Source: Acinetobacter sp. Ac_5812
GTDB lineage: Bacteria > Pseudomonadota > Gammaproteobacteria > Pseudomonadales > Moraxellaceae
Reading direction: 5' to 3'
NCBI RefSeq assembly: GCF_013072695.1
Contig: NZ_LXUK01000008.1
Location: forward strand, 62,001 to 126,000
DNA length: 64,000 nt
How positions within the stretch are numbered: position 1 is the stretch's first letter; every line of letters starts with the position of its first letter. The translations under genes and the position numbers were made by a program. Below the pieces are notes generated by a model. The model worked only from the letters and a program-made list of their open reading frames with translations, did not search any database and was not told the origin of the DNA. Of the stretch, positions 53,749 through 62,403 are shown piece by piece.

Positions 53749-55461
53749 ATGGAACACATCGAACGTGAAGCGATGGAGTTTGACGTAGTGATCGTTGGCG
53801 CAGGACCTTCGGGTTTATCTGCTGCGATTAAAATTCGTCAATTAGCGATTGAAAACAACCTACCTGATCTTTCTGTATGTGTTGTTGAAAAAGGCTCTGA
53901 AGTAGGTGCGCATATCCTTTCCGGTGCTGTACTTGAACCACGTGCCATGAACGAATTATTTCCAAACTGGAAAGAAGAAGGTGCGCCACTGAATGTCCCT
54001 GTAACGGGCGACGAAACATATTTCTTACTGTCTGATAGCAAAGCACAAAAAATGCCGCATTGGATGGTGCCGAAATCAATGCACAACGATGGAAACTATG
54101 TGGTTTCTCTTGGTAACGTTGTTCGCTGGTTAGGTCAAAAAGCCGAAGAACTTGAAGTTTCAATCTTCCCGGGTTTTGCTGCTGCTGAAGTGCTTTATCA
54201 TGAAGATGGTACGGTAAAAGGCATCCAAACAGGTGATATGGGGATTGGCAAAAATGGTGAGCCAACACATAACTTCACGCCTGGCTATGAACTACATGCC
54301 AAATATACTTTATTTGCTGAAGGCTGCCGCGGTCACCTCGGTAAGCGTCTGATTGCCAAATATAATCTAGATAAAGATGCTGATCCGCAACATTACGGTA
54401 TCGGGATTAAAGAACTTTGGGAAATTGATCCTGCAAAACACAAACCAGGTTTAGTGATGCATGGCGCTGGTTGGCCTTTGTCTGAAACAGGTTCTACTGG
54501 TGGTTGGTGGTTATATCACGCAGAAAACAATCAAGTCACCATGGGCATGATCGTCGATTTATCTTATGAAAATCCACACATGTACCCATTCATGGAAATG
54601 CAACGTTGGAAAACACACCCAACCATCAAGCAATTCCTTGAAGGTGGCAAACGTATTTCTTACGGTGCTCGTGCAGTAGTCAAAGGCGGCTTTAATGCAT
54701 TGCCTAAACTCACTTTCCCAGGCGGTTGCTTGATTGGTGATGATGCTGGTTTCTTGAACTTCTCAAAAATCAAAGGCTCACACACTGCAATGAAATCAGG
54801 CATGTTGTGTGGTGAAGCAGTGTTTGAAGCGATTGCAGCGGGTGTTGCCAAAGGTGGTGATCTTGCGATTGCACGTGTACTTGAAGGCGAAGACCACTTT
54901 GACAAAGAGCTCACTGCTTATACCGATAAATATAACAATTCTTGGTTAAAAGAAGAGTTATATAGCTCGCGTAACTTTGGTCCAGCGATGCACAAATTCG
55001 GTCAATGGATTGGTGGTGCATTTAACTTTATCGATCAAAACATCTTTAAAGTGCCATTCACGTTGCATGATCTTAAACAAGACTTTGCCGTGCTTAAAAC
55101 GGTGGATGCTTCAACGTTTAAACCAAACTATCCAAAACCAGATGGCAAGTTGACTTTTGACCGTTTATCTTCAGTCTTTATCTCAAATACCGTACATGAA
55201 GAAAATCAGCCAGCTCATTTGAAGTTGACTGATCCATCTATTCCAGTGGATGTAAACCTACCAAAATGGGATGAGCCAGCTCAACGTTACTGCCCTGCTG
55301 GTGTTTACGAAATCATGGAAAATGATGATGGCTCTAAACGCTTCCAAATCAACGCAGCCAACTGTGTCCACTGTAAGACTTGTGATATCAAAGACCCATC
55401 ACAAAACATTACGTGGGTAACGCCTGAAGGCGGCGGTGGTCCGAACTATCCGAATATGTAA
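53749..55461 (+). CDS. Electron transfer flavoprotein-ubiquinone oxidoreductase
   Basis: A 570-residue membrane-associated enzyme passing electrons from ETF (fatty-acid and amino-acid oxidation) to ubiquinone. The FAD motif is VVIVGAGPSGLSAAIKIRQL; the quinone/membrane region lies in the middle. The C-terminal ferredoxin-like segment holds the [4Fe-4S] cysteines in RYCPAGVYE and CVHCKTCDIKDPSQNITW. GGAG lies before the ATG, and the gene stands alone with a terminator. Confidence 0.97.
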   Translation: MEHIEREAMEFDVVIVGAGPSGLSAAIKIRQLAIENNLPDLSVCVVEKGSEVGAHILSGAVLEPRAMNELFPNWKEEGAPLNVPVTGDETYFLLSDSKAQKMPHWMVPKSMHNDGNYVVSLGNVVRWLGQKAEELEVSIFPGFAAAEVLYHEDGTVKGIQTGDMGIGKNGEPTHNFTPGYELHAKYTLFAEGCRGHLGKRLIAKYNLDKDADPQHYGIGIKELWEIDPAKHKPGLVMHGAGWPLSETGSTGGWWLYHAENNQVTMGMIVDLSYENPHMYPFMEMQRWKTHPTIKQFLEGGKRISYGARAVVKGGFNALPKLTFPGGCLIGDDAGFLNFSKIKGSHTAMKSGMLCGEAVFEAIAAGVAKGGDLAIARVLEGEDHFDKELTAYTDKYNNSWLKEELYSSRNFGPAMHKFGQWIGGAFNFIDQNIFKVPFTLHDLKQDFAVLKTVDASTFKPNYPKPDGKLTFDRLSSVFISNTVHEENQPAHLKLTDPSIPVDVNLPKWDEPAQRYCPAGVYEIMENDDGSKRFQINAANCVHCKTCDIKDPSQNITWVTPEGGGGPNYPNM

Positions 55462-55470
55462 TTCCTTGCG

Positions 55471-55502
55471 ACCCACTAAGACACTGTTTTGGTGGGTTTT
55501 AT
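55471..55502 (+). terminator. Terminator after the ETF-ubiquinone oxidoreductase gene
   Basis: ACCCAC pairs with GTGGGT across a 13-base loop, followed by a T-run. Confidence 0.7.
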
Positions 55503-55691
55503 CTTTGGGGCTTTAGCCACTTCAATATTCAAATATATTTTAAGCATCAGATATAACTGACAAGGCCTGAAATAAAACAATAAATATTTATAAAATCGGC
55601 ACCATATGATTAAATTTAATGTATAAAACGTAAAATAATTAAAATCTTAATATGATAGTTTCAAACCTTAAAATAATTTTAAAGGTTAAAT

Positions 55692-56938
55692 ATGAATAAT
55701 TTTAAGAAGTGTATATTTTTACCATTTATAGCTTTATGCTCTTTTCATACTTATGCAGCTAATTCTCCATTAGCCCAGGAATTAAAAGCACAATCGAATG
55801 AGTATATAAAAGATCATCGTGTAAGCTTACAAGAGGCTCAAAAAAGGTTAGCAATACAAGATGCAAAAGCTCCTTTAATAGAGCAAATAAAACAAAACTA
55901 TAAAGAACGTTTGGCTGGGATTTATGTTGAGCATGACCCAACCTATAAAATTATTGTTCGACTAAAAGGTGGACAACCTGTACAAAATTTTAGAGCTAAA
56001 GTACAAAGCACTCTTCCTTCTTTTATTAATATAGATTTAAGTATCCCTATTGAGTTTCAAACAGGTGCTAATGAGACTCTTGATGAAGGCTTAAGTAGAT
56101 TAAAAGCGAATATTCCTAGTTTGAAAAAAATTTTCCCTGATTTACAAGCAACTTGGTATGATGAAAAAAGTGGAGAAATTGGTTTATTAGTTTATACAGA
56201 TGGAAGTCTTAATAAATCCATTTTACAGCAGAAGTTAGCAACGCTATCAAGTAAAAATAATGGTTTACCCTTTAACATAGAGTTTACTAATCAAAAAATG
56301 TCTGATGCTGCAAGTATTCGAGGCGGTGCTTATATCTCTTCTCCCTCATCCTACTGTACGTCAGGTTTTGGTATAAAAACAGTGCAGGGACCAGATTTAT
56401 AACAACAGCTGGTCATTGTGACAATAACTTAAAGGATATGGATAGTGGCGTAGCACTTAATTTTGTTAATGAAGCACGCAATGCAAATCAAGATGTACAA
56501 TGGCACTCTGTTACTTCTGGAAATACTGTTGTACCAGAGTTTTATGCTGACTCTCAAACAACCCCTCGTACTTTAACAGGCCGAAGAACACGAGCAAGTA
56601 CGACTCAAGGCGATAATGTTTGTCATCAGGGTAAAACGACTGGATATAGTTGTGGTTATGTAGCTCAAACTAATTATGCCCCCACTTATTCCAATGCATG
56701 CAATGGTCAAACCTGTAACCCTGTCTGGGTAAGAGTAAAAGGCACTGCATCAGGAACAGGAAATGGAACGTTAAAATGTTATCAAGGAGATAGTGGCGGT
56801 CCCGTTTTCGCATCTCAAACCGCATTTGGCTTGTTAAAAGGGACACTAGCTTCTGGTACTGGCTCAGGCGAATGTACAGAATATTATTATATGTCTACGG
56901 ATGAACTTTATAACCTAGGATTTTCTTTAGTCTATTGA
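55692..56938 (+). pseudogene. Trypsin-like (S1) secreted protease, broken by a one-base frameshift
   Basis: Two frames together encode one S1 serine protease. The first (55692-56402) has a signal peptide (MNNFKKCIFLPFIALCSFHT...A), a ~190-residue propeptide-like region, and the start of the protease domain (ISSPSSYCTSGFGIK), then stops. The second frame continues as TRFITTAGHC (catalytic His; read from about 56390), DVQWHS (probable Asp region) and YQGDSGGPVF (catalytic Ser). The switch falls at the run AAAAA (56375-56379): one more A would restore KNSAGTRFITTAGHC and give ~415 residues. It may be a real pseudogene, a phase-variable tract, or a sequencing error. The region is AT-rich, which suggests acquisition. 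Confidence 0.85.
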
Positions 56939-56940
56939 TC

Positions 56941-57378
56941 ATGAATAAAAAAATTAAACTATTTAGCTCATTCATTGGGTTCATCTGTATTCTTTATGGA
57001 TGTAACAACCCTAACCAAGAGACTAAAAGCTCTCAATCTACAGTCATTATTCCTCAAATAAAATATACCGGTGAAGGAGACAATGCAAGTTATAGCGAGG
57101 CAACTATAAAAATTGAAGGGTCATGTTTATATTTTGAGAATAGGGAAAATAGAATTCTTCCTATTTTCGCAACTCAGGAAGCTTATTGGGATTCTAAAAA
57201 AAATGTTTTAGTGGTTGATGAAAAAGAATACAAAAATAGGGAGTTAATAGCATATGGAAGTGGAGAGCCTTACGCTATTGATCTTAATACCGACAAGTGG
57301 ATTATTAAACCAGCAAATTCTTGTAGTTTAAAGAAAGGCATTATTATTAATAAATTAATAAAACCTTTAATTAAATAG
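56941..57378 (+). CDS. Predicted lipoprotein beside the protease gene, unknown function
   Basis: A 145-residue protein with a lipoprotein signal peptide (KLFSSFIGFICILYGC, lipobox LYGC). The mature domain is small, beta-rich and contains two further cysteines (GSCLYFENR, NSCSLKKG). The ATG at 56941 lies two bases after the protease stop codon, so the two genes are probably coupled. AT-rich codon use matches the protease. It might be an inhibitor or immunity partner of the protease, but this rests only on position. Confidence 0.7.
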   Translation: MNKKIKLFSSFIGFICILYGCNNPNQETKSSQSTVIIPQIKYTGEGDNASYSEATIKIEGSCLYFENRENRILPIFATQEAYWDSKKNVLVVDEKEYKNRELIAYGSGEPYAIDLNTDKWIIKPANSCSLKKGIIINKLIKPLIK

Positions 57379-57430
57379 CTTAAATCACGATAACGTTAAT
57401 AAAATCAATTTAGTCGTGATTTAAGCTTTT
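57377..57430. terminator. Bidirectional terminator between lipoprotein gene and tusA
   Basis: Perfect 14-bp arms AGCTTAAATCACGA/TCGTGATTTAAGCT (57377-57390 and 57414-57427) are followed by TTT. The left arm overlaps the lipoprotein stop codon. Confidence 0.75.
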
Positions 57431-57447
57431 ATATTTAAAAATGATCC

Positions 57448-57705
57448 TTAACCCTTCTGGACCAAATAACGATATTCCGTATTGCTGTTTTCATCCAAAC
57501 TTTCTTCTTTTAATACCAACTCGTGTCCGAGATGCATACAAAATTTTGGAATATCCCATGAGGTAGACGGATCTGTGGCAAGCACCTCAACAACATCACC
57601 TGACTTGGCTTTGCGAATAGCTTGATGCAGCATCATCACAGGTTCAGGGCAACGTAAACCTCGCGTATTAATTTGAACAGCGGGAAGTTTGGGTTGTTCA
57701 GACAT
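57448..57705 (-). CDS. tusA: TusA-family sulfurtransferase
   Basis: About 85 residues. The catalytic CPEP motif occurs in INTRGLRCPEPVMMLHQAIR, followed by DPSTSWDIPKFCMHLGHELV. TusA carries persulfide sulfur for 2-thiouridine in tRNA and for molybdenum cofactor. The start may be 57705, 57708 or 57717 (several Met at the N-terminus). Monocistronic. Confidence 0.93.
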   Translation of the reverse strand: MSEQPKLPAVQINTRGLRCPEPVMMLHQAIRKAKSGDVVEVLATDPSTSWDIPKFCMHLGHELVLKEESLDENSNTEYRYLVQKG

Positions 57706-57880
57706 CATTAAACTCAAATATTCGAATTGTCATATTTTAGCATAAACGGCTCAGATGAAAATCATCAGCAGCATTTTGAAAAACTGTACGTTTTTTACAT
57801 AGTTTTATTGATGCATATCCGCTTTATCTTCGGTATGATGAAAATCATCTAATTGATATAGAGAGTCTTTAGGAAAGATC

Positions 57881-58720
57881 ATGGTCGAGGAATCCAGTCC
57901 GTCGTGGGGTATGCGTGGCTTAAGAAAATGGTTAGGCACCGCACCTGAAACCCGCGATGAATTACTCAAGTTAGTTCAAGACTCACGTCGCTTTTTAGAG
58001 CCAGATACTGTTGCTATGCTTGAGGGTGTTCTCGATCTGCCAGCAACCAAGATTCGAGAAGTCATGACACCGCGTACAGCGATTATCAGCTTACAGGAAG
58101 ACGATCAATTACTTGATATTCTGCATGTACTGATTGATTCGGCACATTCACGCTTCCCTGTATTTTCAGCAGATCAAAGTGACAATGTGGTCGGCATCTT
58201 ATTGGCGAAAGATCTTTTGCCATTTTTAACTGAGCGCAATGTCAAAGTCGATATTCGTTCATTGATGCGTCAGCCTGTTTTCGTACCTGAAAGTGCACGC
58301 TCAGACCAAGTGCTACGCATGTTAAAAAATACCCAGACCCATATTGCCATCGTGATTGATGAATATGGCTCAACCTCGGGTTTGGTTACCCTCGAAGACA
58401 TTCTTGAAGAGATTGTGGGCGAAATTGAAGATGAGCACGATATTGCAGATGAAGAAGCACTGTATATCGTACCAGACAATGACCCAACCACAGCCAATAC
58501 TTGGATAGTGCAGGCACTTACACCAATCGAACACTTCAACACTATTTTAGATGCAGATTTTTCTGACGATGAAGTTGAAACTATGGGCGGCTTACTGCTG
58601 CAAGAGATTGGTTTAGTGAGCGATTTACAAGGTCAAACCATTGAACTTGGAGATTGGCAATTTACCATTATTGAAGCAGATGCACGCACTATTCATCTGA
58701 TTCGAGCTGTCCGTCAATGA
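57881..58720 (+). CDS. corC: CorC/YbeX-type CBS-domain protein
   Basis: A 279-residue cytoplasmic protein. Two CBS domains (about 60-180) carry the CorC signatures VREVMTPRT-like IREVMTPRTAIISLQEDDQL and VIDEYGSTSGLVTLEDILEE. The CorC_HlyC domain is at the C-terminus (about 195-275). It is associated with magnesium/cobalt efflux and ribosome-linked functions in E. coli. Its stop overlaps the lnt start by 4 bases, as in E. coli (ybeX-lnt). Confidence 0.94.
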   Translation: MVEESSPSWGMRGLRKWLGTAPETRDELLKLVQDSRRFLEPDTVAMLEGVLDLPATKIREVMTPRTAIISLQEDDQLLDILHVLIDSAHSRFPVFSADQSDNVVGILLAKDLLPFLTERNVKVDIRSLMRQPVFVPESARSDQVLRMLKNTQTHIAIVIDEYGSTSGLVTLEDILEEIVGEIEDEHDIADEEALYIVPDNDPTTANTWIVQALTPIEHFNTILDADFSDDEVETMGGLLLQEIGLVSDLQGQTIELGDWQFTIIEADARTIHLIRAVRQ

Positions 58721-60276
58721 GAACCTATTTTGAGAAGCTGCTAAATCCATCTCAAGCACACACTCAGCTTCCTTTTATATTTCCCCTTTTGATTGCACTG
58801 ATTTCAGGTGCAATCTTTAGTTTGGCTTTAGCCCCATATTATTTTTGGTGGCTCGCGATTTTATCGCCTGCACTATTGTATGCGGTATTACGTCAACGTA
58901 GCCCACGCCAAGCCTTTGCGCTGGGTTGGGCATATGGTTTTGGTTTATGGTTTGTCGGCGCGTTCTGGCTCTACACCTCGATTCATACCTATGGCGATAC
59001 CAATGCCTTTCTAAGCATTTTGATGATTGTCTTTATGGCAGCCGCAATGGGCTTATTTACGGCGTTTCAAACTTGGTTGTATCGTCGCTTCTTCCCAGAA
59101 ACACCATTAACTTTCGCGCCACTTTGGGTACTCTTTGAATGGGCCAAGACATGGGTGTTCACTGGTTTCCCATGGTTGTTTGCAGGTTATGCCTTCACTG
59201 AACGTCTGCTCGATGGCTATGCGCCGTTATTTGGCGTTTATGCCGTTTCATTTGTCGTGATTGTGCTGGCCTGTGCTTTAGTTGAGATTCTAAATCGTCG
59301 CTGGTTCTGGGCAATTCCATCTACCCTACTGATACTGGGTGCTTGGGGCGCTGGATTGATTCAATTCGTTCAACCTAAAGCAGCCAAACCACTCAGCGTT
59401 TCCTTGGTTCAGGGCAATATTCCGCAAGACTTGAAATGGCTGACCGAATACCAGATCAAAACCTTAGAGATTTACGCCACACTGACTCGTGCTGAATGGG
59501 GGCGTGATCTGATCGTCTGGCCTGAGTCATCTATTCCGATGTTCCAGACCGATATTCCAGAATTCTTGGATGCGATGGCCGCGCAAGCCAAGAAAACCGA
59601 TACTGCTTGGGTCACAGGTATTCCTTATTGGGATCTACCTAAATCACAGCAAGTGGGTGAGCCGTTGTATTACAACAGCATTATGGCATCGGGTAGTGAT
59701 TCCTTTGGCTTGTATAAGAAACAACGTTTAGTACCCTTTGGCGAATATATTCCATTGTCAGGCATGCTGAAATGGGTACTTCCCGCCATGCAGAATGATG
59801 TCAGCATGAGTGGTTTTTCACGTGGTGAAGCCGATCAAAAACCGCTTACGGTGAAAGGTCATGCACTGGCAGCCGCCATTTGCTATGAGGTGGCTTATCC
59901 AAACCTAACCCGTCGTAATGCATCTAATAGTGACTTCTTAATCACCGTGTCGAATGATGCATGGTTCACGGGGACGGCTGGACCTTGGCAACATCTGCAA
60001 ATGGTACAGATGCGTGCCAAAGAAAATGGTCGTTGGTTCATTCGTGCAACCAATACAGGTGTGACCGCATTTATCGATCAGCATGGTCATATCGTTAAAC
60101 AAGCGCCAATAGATCAAGAAGCCGTGTTACGTGGTGAATTACCTGCCATGCAAGGGCAAACACTATACAATCGTTTAAGCGATTACCCGATCTTGATTTT
60201 CTCATTGCTTTTATTAATCGTAGGCTGGATCTATCGTCCACGTAAAGTTGATATCAGCTTCAAATCACGTCGATAA
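58717..60276 (+). CDS. lnt: Apolipoprotein N-acyltransferase
   Basis: A 519-residue inner-membrane enzyme that adds the third acyl chain to lipoproteins. The N-terminal ~200 residues hold six or more helices (ALAPYYFWWLAILSPALLYA; GFPWLFAGYAF). The nitrilase-like periplasmic domain has the Glu-Lys-Cys triad in LIVWPESSIP, LYKKQRLVPFGEYIPL and AAICYEVAYP. A final helix is at the end (ILIFSLLLLIVGWIY). Coupled to corC by ATGA. Confidence 0.97.
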   Translation: MRTYFEKLLNPSQAHTQLPFIFPLLIALISGAIFSLALAPYYFWWLAILSPALLYAVLRQRSPRQAFALGWAYGFGLWFVGAFWLYTSIHTYGDTNAFLSILMIVFMAAAMGLFTAFQTWLYRRFFPETPLTFAPLWVLFEWAKTWVFTGFPWLFAGYAFTERLLDGYAPLFGVYAVSFVVIVLACALVEILNRRWFWAIPSTLLILGAWGAGLIQFVQPKAAKPLSVSLVQGNIPQDLKWLTEYQIKTLEIYATLTRAEWGRDLIVWPESSIPMFQTDIPEFLDAMAAQAKKTDTAWVTGIPYWDLPKSQQVGEPLYYNSIMASGSDSFGLYKKQRLVPFGEYIPLSGMLKWVLPAMQNDVSMSGFSRGEADQKPLTVKGHALAAAICYEVAYPNLTRRNASNSDFLITVSNDAWFTGTAGPWQHLQMVQMRAKENGRWFIRATNTGVTAFIDQHGHIVKQAPIDQEAVLRGELPAMQGQTLYNRLSDYPILIFSLLLLIVGWIYRPRKVDISFKSRR

Positions 60277-60277
60277 A

Positions 60278-60616
60278 TTACAGTAACTTTGTGCCCAGAG
60301 GAACATCAAACTCTGGGACACAAAGCGCGACATCTCCGTCTGCATTATGAAAACCCGTCACCAGACATTCAGACTGAATCGGCCCGATCTGCTTTTTCGG
60401 GAAATTCACCACAGCAACCACCAATTTTCCAAGCAAATCTTCAGGTTGATATAGCTTGGTAATTTGCGCACTGGATTTTCTGATCCCCAGTTCTTCACCA
60501 AAATCTACCTGCAAAATATAAGCGGGCTTTCTCGCTTGTTGAAACACCTCTGCCTGAATAATTCTACCCACACGTAATTCAACCTTAGTAAAATCATTCC
60601 ATTCGATCTGTTGCAT
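60278..60616 (-). CDS. csaA: CsaA-like tRNA-binding/chaperone protein
   Basis: A 112-residue single OB-fold tRNA-binding domain: FTKVELRVGRIIQAEVFQQA, KPAYILQVDFGEELGIRKSS, AQIT and VVNFPKKQIGPIQSECLVTG. It matches CsaA, proposed as an export chaperone in Bacillus. The ATG at 60616 has AAGGA upstream and fits the family N-terminus; an earlier in-frame start at 60670 is rejected. Convergent with lnt with a 1-base gap. Confidence 0.92.
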   Translation of the reverse strand: MQQIEWNDFTKVELRVGRIIQAEVFQQARKPAYILQVDFGEELGIRKSSAQITKLYQPEDLLGKLVVAVVNFPKKQIGPIQSECLVTGFHNADGDVALCVPEFDVPLGTKLL

Positions 60617-60860
60617 GCTTTTTCCTTTTTGCTCTTTTAAGCCCAGTTGCAGCATAGCGAATCTATCCAACTCAATAAATACGCTTATTTTTATTTTCTA
60701 TTTAGCGACTTCATGCTAAATTAATTGTGCTGATTATAAAGCCGTAAACGTTTACGTCAATCAACGTGCCAACATATCTCCAACAAGGCTTGGAGCTATT
60801 TTATCTAGATATTTTTATCTTGGATAAGGCACTGGCGTTTGTTGGTTTACGGAGTCAAAA

Positions 60861-61124
60861 ATGCAGAATTCAAAATCTTCTACTTTTAATTTTCAGAAAA
60901 TTCCAAATCGTTACGCATCCATTGTTTTACCCTTCTTTTTATCCATTATTATGACTTTCATCGTGTCTTGTATAAGTACACTGAGAAGTATGGGTTTTGA
61001 GCAGTTCTCTTTCGCAACGTGGATGTCAGCGTGGGGAATTTCATGGCTAATTGCTTTCCCTGTGCTGCTCTTGGTCTTGCCTGTCGTGCGTAAGTTAACC
61101 CTGCTCTTGGTTCGACCAGTTTAA
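60861..61124 (+). CDS. DUF2798 membrane protein
   Basis: An 87-residue protein with two helices, PFFLSIIMTFIVSCISTLRS and WLIAFPVLLLVLPVVRKLT, and the family pattern WMSAWGISWLIAFPVLLLVL. GGAG lies before the ATG. Function is unknown. Confidence 0.85.
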   Translation: MQNSKSSTFNFQKIPNRYASIVLPFFLSIIMTFIVSCISTLRSMGFEQFSFATWMSAWGISWLIAFPVLLLVLPVVRKLTLLLVRPV

Positions 61125-61134
61125 CTGCAGACCA

Positions 61135-61166
61135 TAAAAAACGTAGATCTTTGGTCTACGTTTTTT
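61135..61166. terminator. Bidirectional terminator after the DUF2798 gene
   Basis: The stem ACGTAGA/TCTACGT is flanked by A6 and T6, between convergent genes. Confidence 0.9.
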
Positions 61167-61179
61167 GAATATCTTCGGC

Positions 61180-61524
61180 TTAGAAATTAATCGATAATTG
61201 CACCGATAAATAAGCCACCAGACTGGATAAAAACAGCATCGGAATATATCGATAGGCTTTAAATACAAGCTGCTCATATTTAGAAATCAGTTCTTGGTTA
61301 TCCCAGACACTGGTTTTTAAGGCACTTAAAAAACACAATACAAGCCATGCACTCAACATACTCAGTGCAAAAAAGCCGATCATGATTTGACTGCTTCCTT
61401 CTGAAGCTTGCCACAAGCTTAAAGCACCTTCACTAAAGGGTAATAGGCTTAAGATGAGCAATACAGATTTAAGCATTGCCCAATGAAACTGATTCAGTTC
61501 ATCCAACATAAAGAATGCTTTCAT
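61180..61524 (-). CDS. Small multi-pass membrane protein, unknown function
   Basis: A 114-residue protein with three hydrophobic helices (AMLKSVLLILSLLPFS; IMIGFFALSMLSAWLVLCFL; MLFLSSLVAYLSVQLS). The ATG at 61524 has GGAG nine bases upstream; an upstream in-frame ATG at 61539 would sit over that site. No family was recognised. Confidence 0.65.
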   Translation of the reverse strand: MKAFFMLDELNQFHWAMLKSVLLILSLLPFSEGALSLWQASEGSSQIMIGFFALSMLSAWLVLCFLSALKTSVWDNQELISKYEQLVFKAYRYIPMLFLSSLVAYLSVQLSINF

Positions 61525-61786
61525 CTGATTTCTCCACATCTTTTTTTCAATGGCTTGAATTTATTATGCAAAGCTTTGATCTAAAGAAATAGTCTATTTT
61601 TCTGCATAATTTCTTTTTCTTGTAACTATCAAATATGGGAATAATTCTTATTATAACTCTCACATATTCAATATTTTATTCATTTTATATTTTTCAAATA
61701 GTTATGTTGTTTTATTGAATTAAGAAACATTATCACTTCACTCTCTATTTATTTAATTCAAAAGTGAAGTGATATTTTATTCAACA

Positions 61787-62386
61787 TTATGGCTGATAAT
61801 AAATATCCGCATCATTGCCTTCACCACCTTCTTTACCATCCGCACCAAACGAATATAAATCAAATGGACGACCTTCACGACCTGGGATCACATATTGTAA
61901 ATCATTTTCCCAACTGTCTTTTGGATAGCCACCTTTGACATAACCACCTGGTAACCAGTTTTTAGCTGTTGCGGGTTGGTTCACCAATGCATCTAGACCA
62001 CCATCTTGCATGGATGGGTAACGACCATTGTCTAGCTTATACTGATCCAACGCACCAGCAACCCCTTTTAAGGTAATACTGGTGGTATCGACTTTGGCCT
62101 TTTCACCACGGCCCATCACATTCGGAACAATCAGTGCTGCCAAAACACCAAGAATTACAATAACAACCATCACCTCAATGAGTGTAAATCCTGAGGCACG
62201 ATTCATTCGAGCAACGCTCGAACGTGCCGCAAGAGAAGAAGCTAGGCTTCGAGTGCGAGGATAAGCGCAAGACGAAGAGCTATGCTCTGAGTTGCAAGAT
62301 TCCACAAGAGAAGAAGCTATGCTTCGAGTACGAGCATTCAAGCTACGTCCAACATTTTGTTTATCCATTGAATTATTCATATTCAT
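61787..62386 (-). CDS. gspG: Type II secretion major pseudopilin GspG, with an unusually long N-terminus
   Basis: The core is a normal GspG: the prepilin motif ASGFTLIEVMVVIVILGVL, then the calcium-region and C-terminus typical of T2SS major pseudopilins (ENDLQYVIPGREGRPFDLYS, GKEGGEGNDADIYYQ). The first 65 residues in front of the cleavage Gly are abnormal. They are Ser/Arg/Cys-rich and contain a 25-residue period (RTRSIASSL...RTRSLASSL) because a DNA repeat lies there. An internal ATG at 62206 (MNRASG-FTLIE) would give a standard 6-residue leader but lacks a ribosome-binding site and lies on a hairpin. It is 17 bases downstream of gspF. True start uncertain. Confidence 0.9.
   Translation of the reverse strand: MNMNNSMDKQNVGRSLNARTRSIASSLVESCNSEHSSSSCAYPRTRSLASSLAARSSVARMNRASGFTLIEVMVVIVILGVLAALIVPNVMGRGEKAKVDTTSITLKGVAGALDQYKLDNGRYPSMQDGGLDALVNQPATAKNWLPGGYVKGGYPKDSWENDLQYVIPGREGRPFDLYSFGADGKEGGEGNDADIYYQP
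62206..62334 (+). repeat. Modular palindromic repeat inside the gspG 5' region
   Basis: On the plus strand are four hairpins: TTCGAG-CAACG-CTCGAA (62206-62222), GAAG-CTAGG-CTTC (62238-62250), AGAG-CTATG-CTCT (62276-62288) and GAAG-CTATG-CTTC (62313-62325). Linkers include GCAAGAGA, GCGAGGATAAG (62255-62265) and CGCAAGA. A 30-base unit at 62230-62259 recurs at 62305-62334 with two changes; the 75-base period keeps the gspG frame. The loops and linker words match the tRNA-Lys spacer repeat. Confidence 0.75.
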
Positions 62387-62403
62387 CTCTTACATGTCAC
62401 TCA

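Noticed and set aside
53828..54268. Minus-strand 146-codon frame inside the ETF-ubiquinone oxidoreductase gene
   Set aside because: Fully antisense to a conserved gene, with no recognisable domain.
62230..62334. Possible CRISPR-like array in the gspG 5' region
   Set aside because: Only two full 30-base copies, separated by 45 bases that hold another hairpin, and no cas genes. It fits a palindromic repeat element better.
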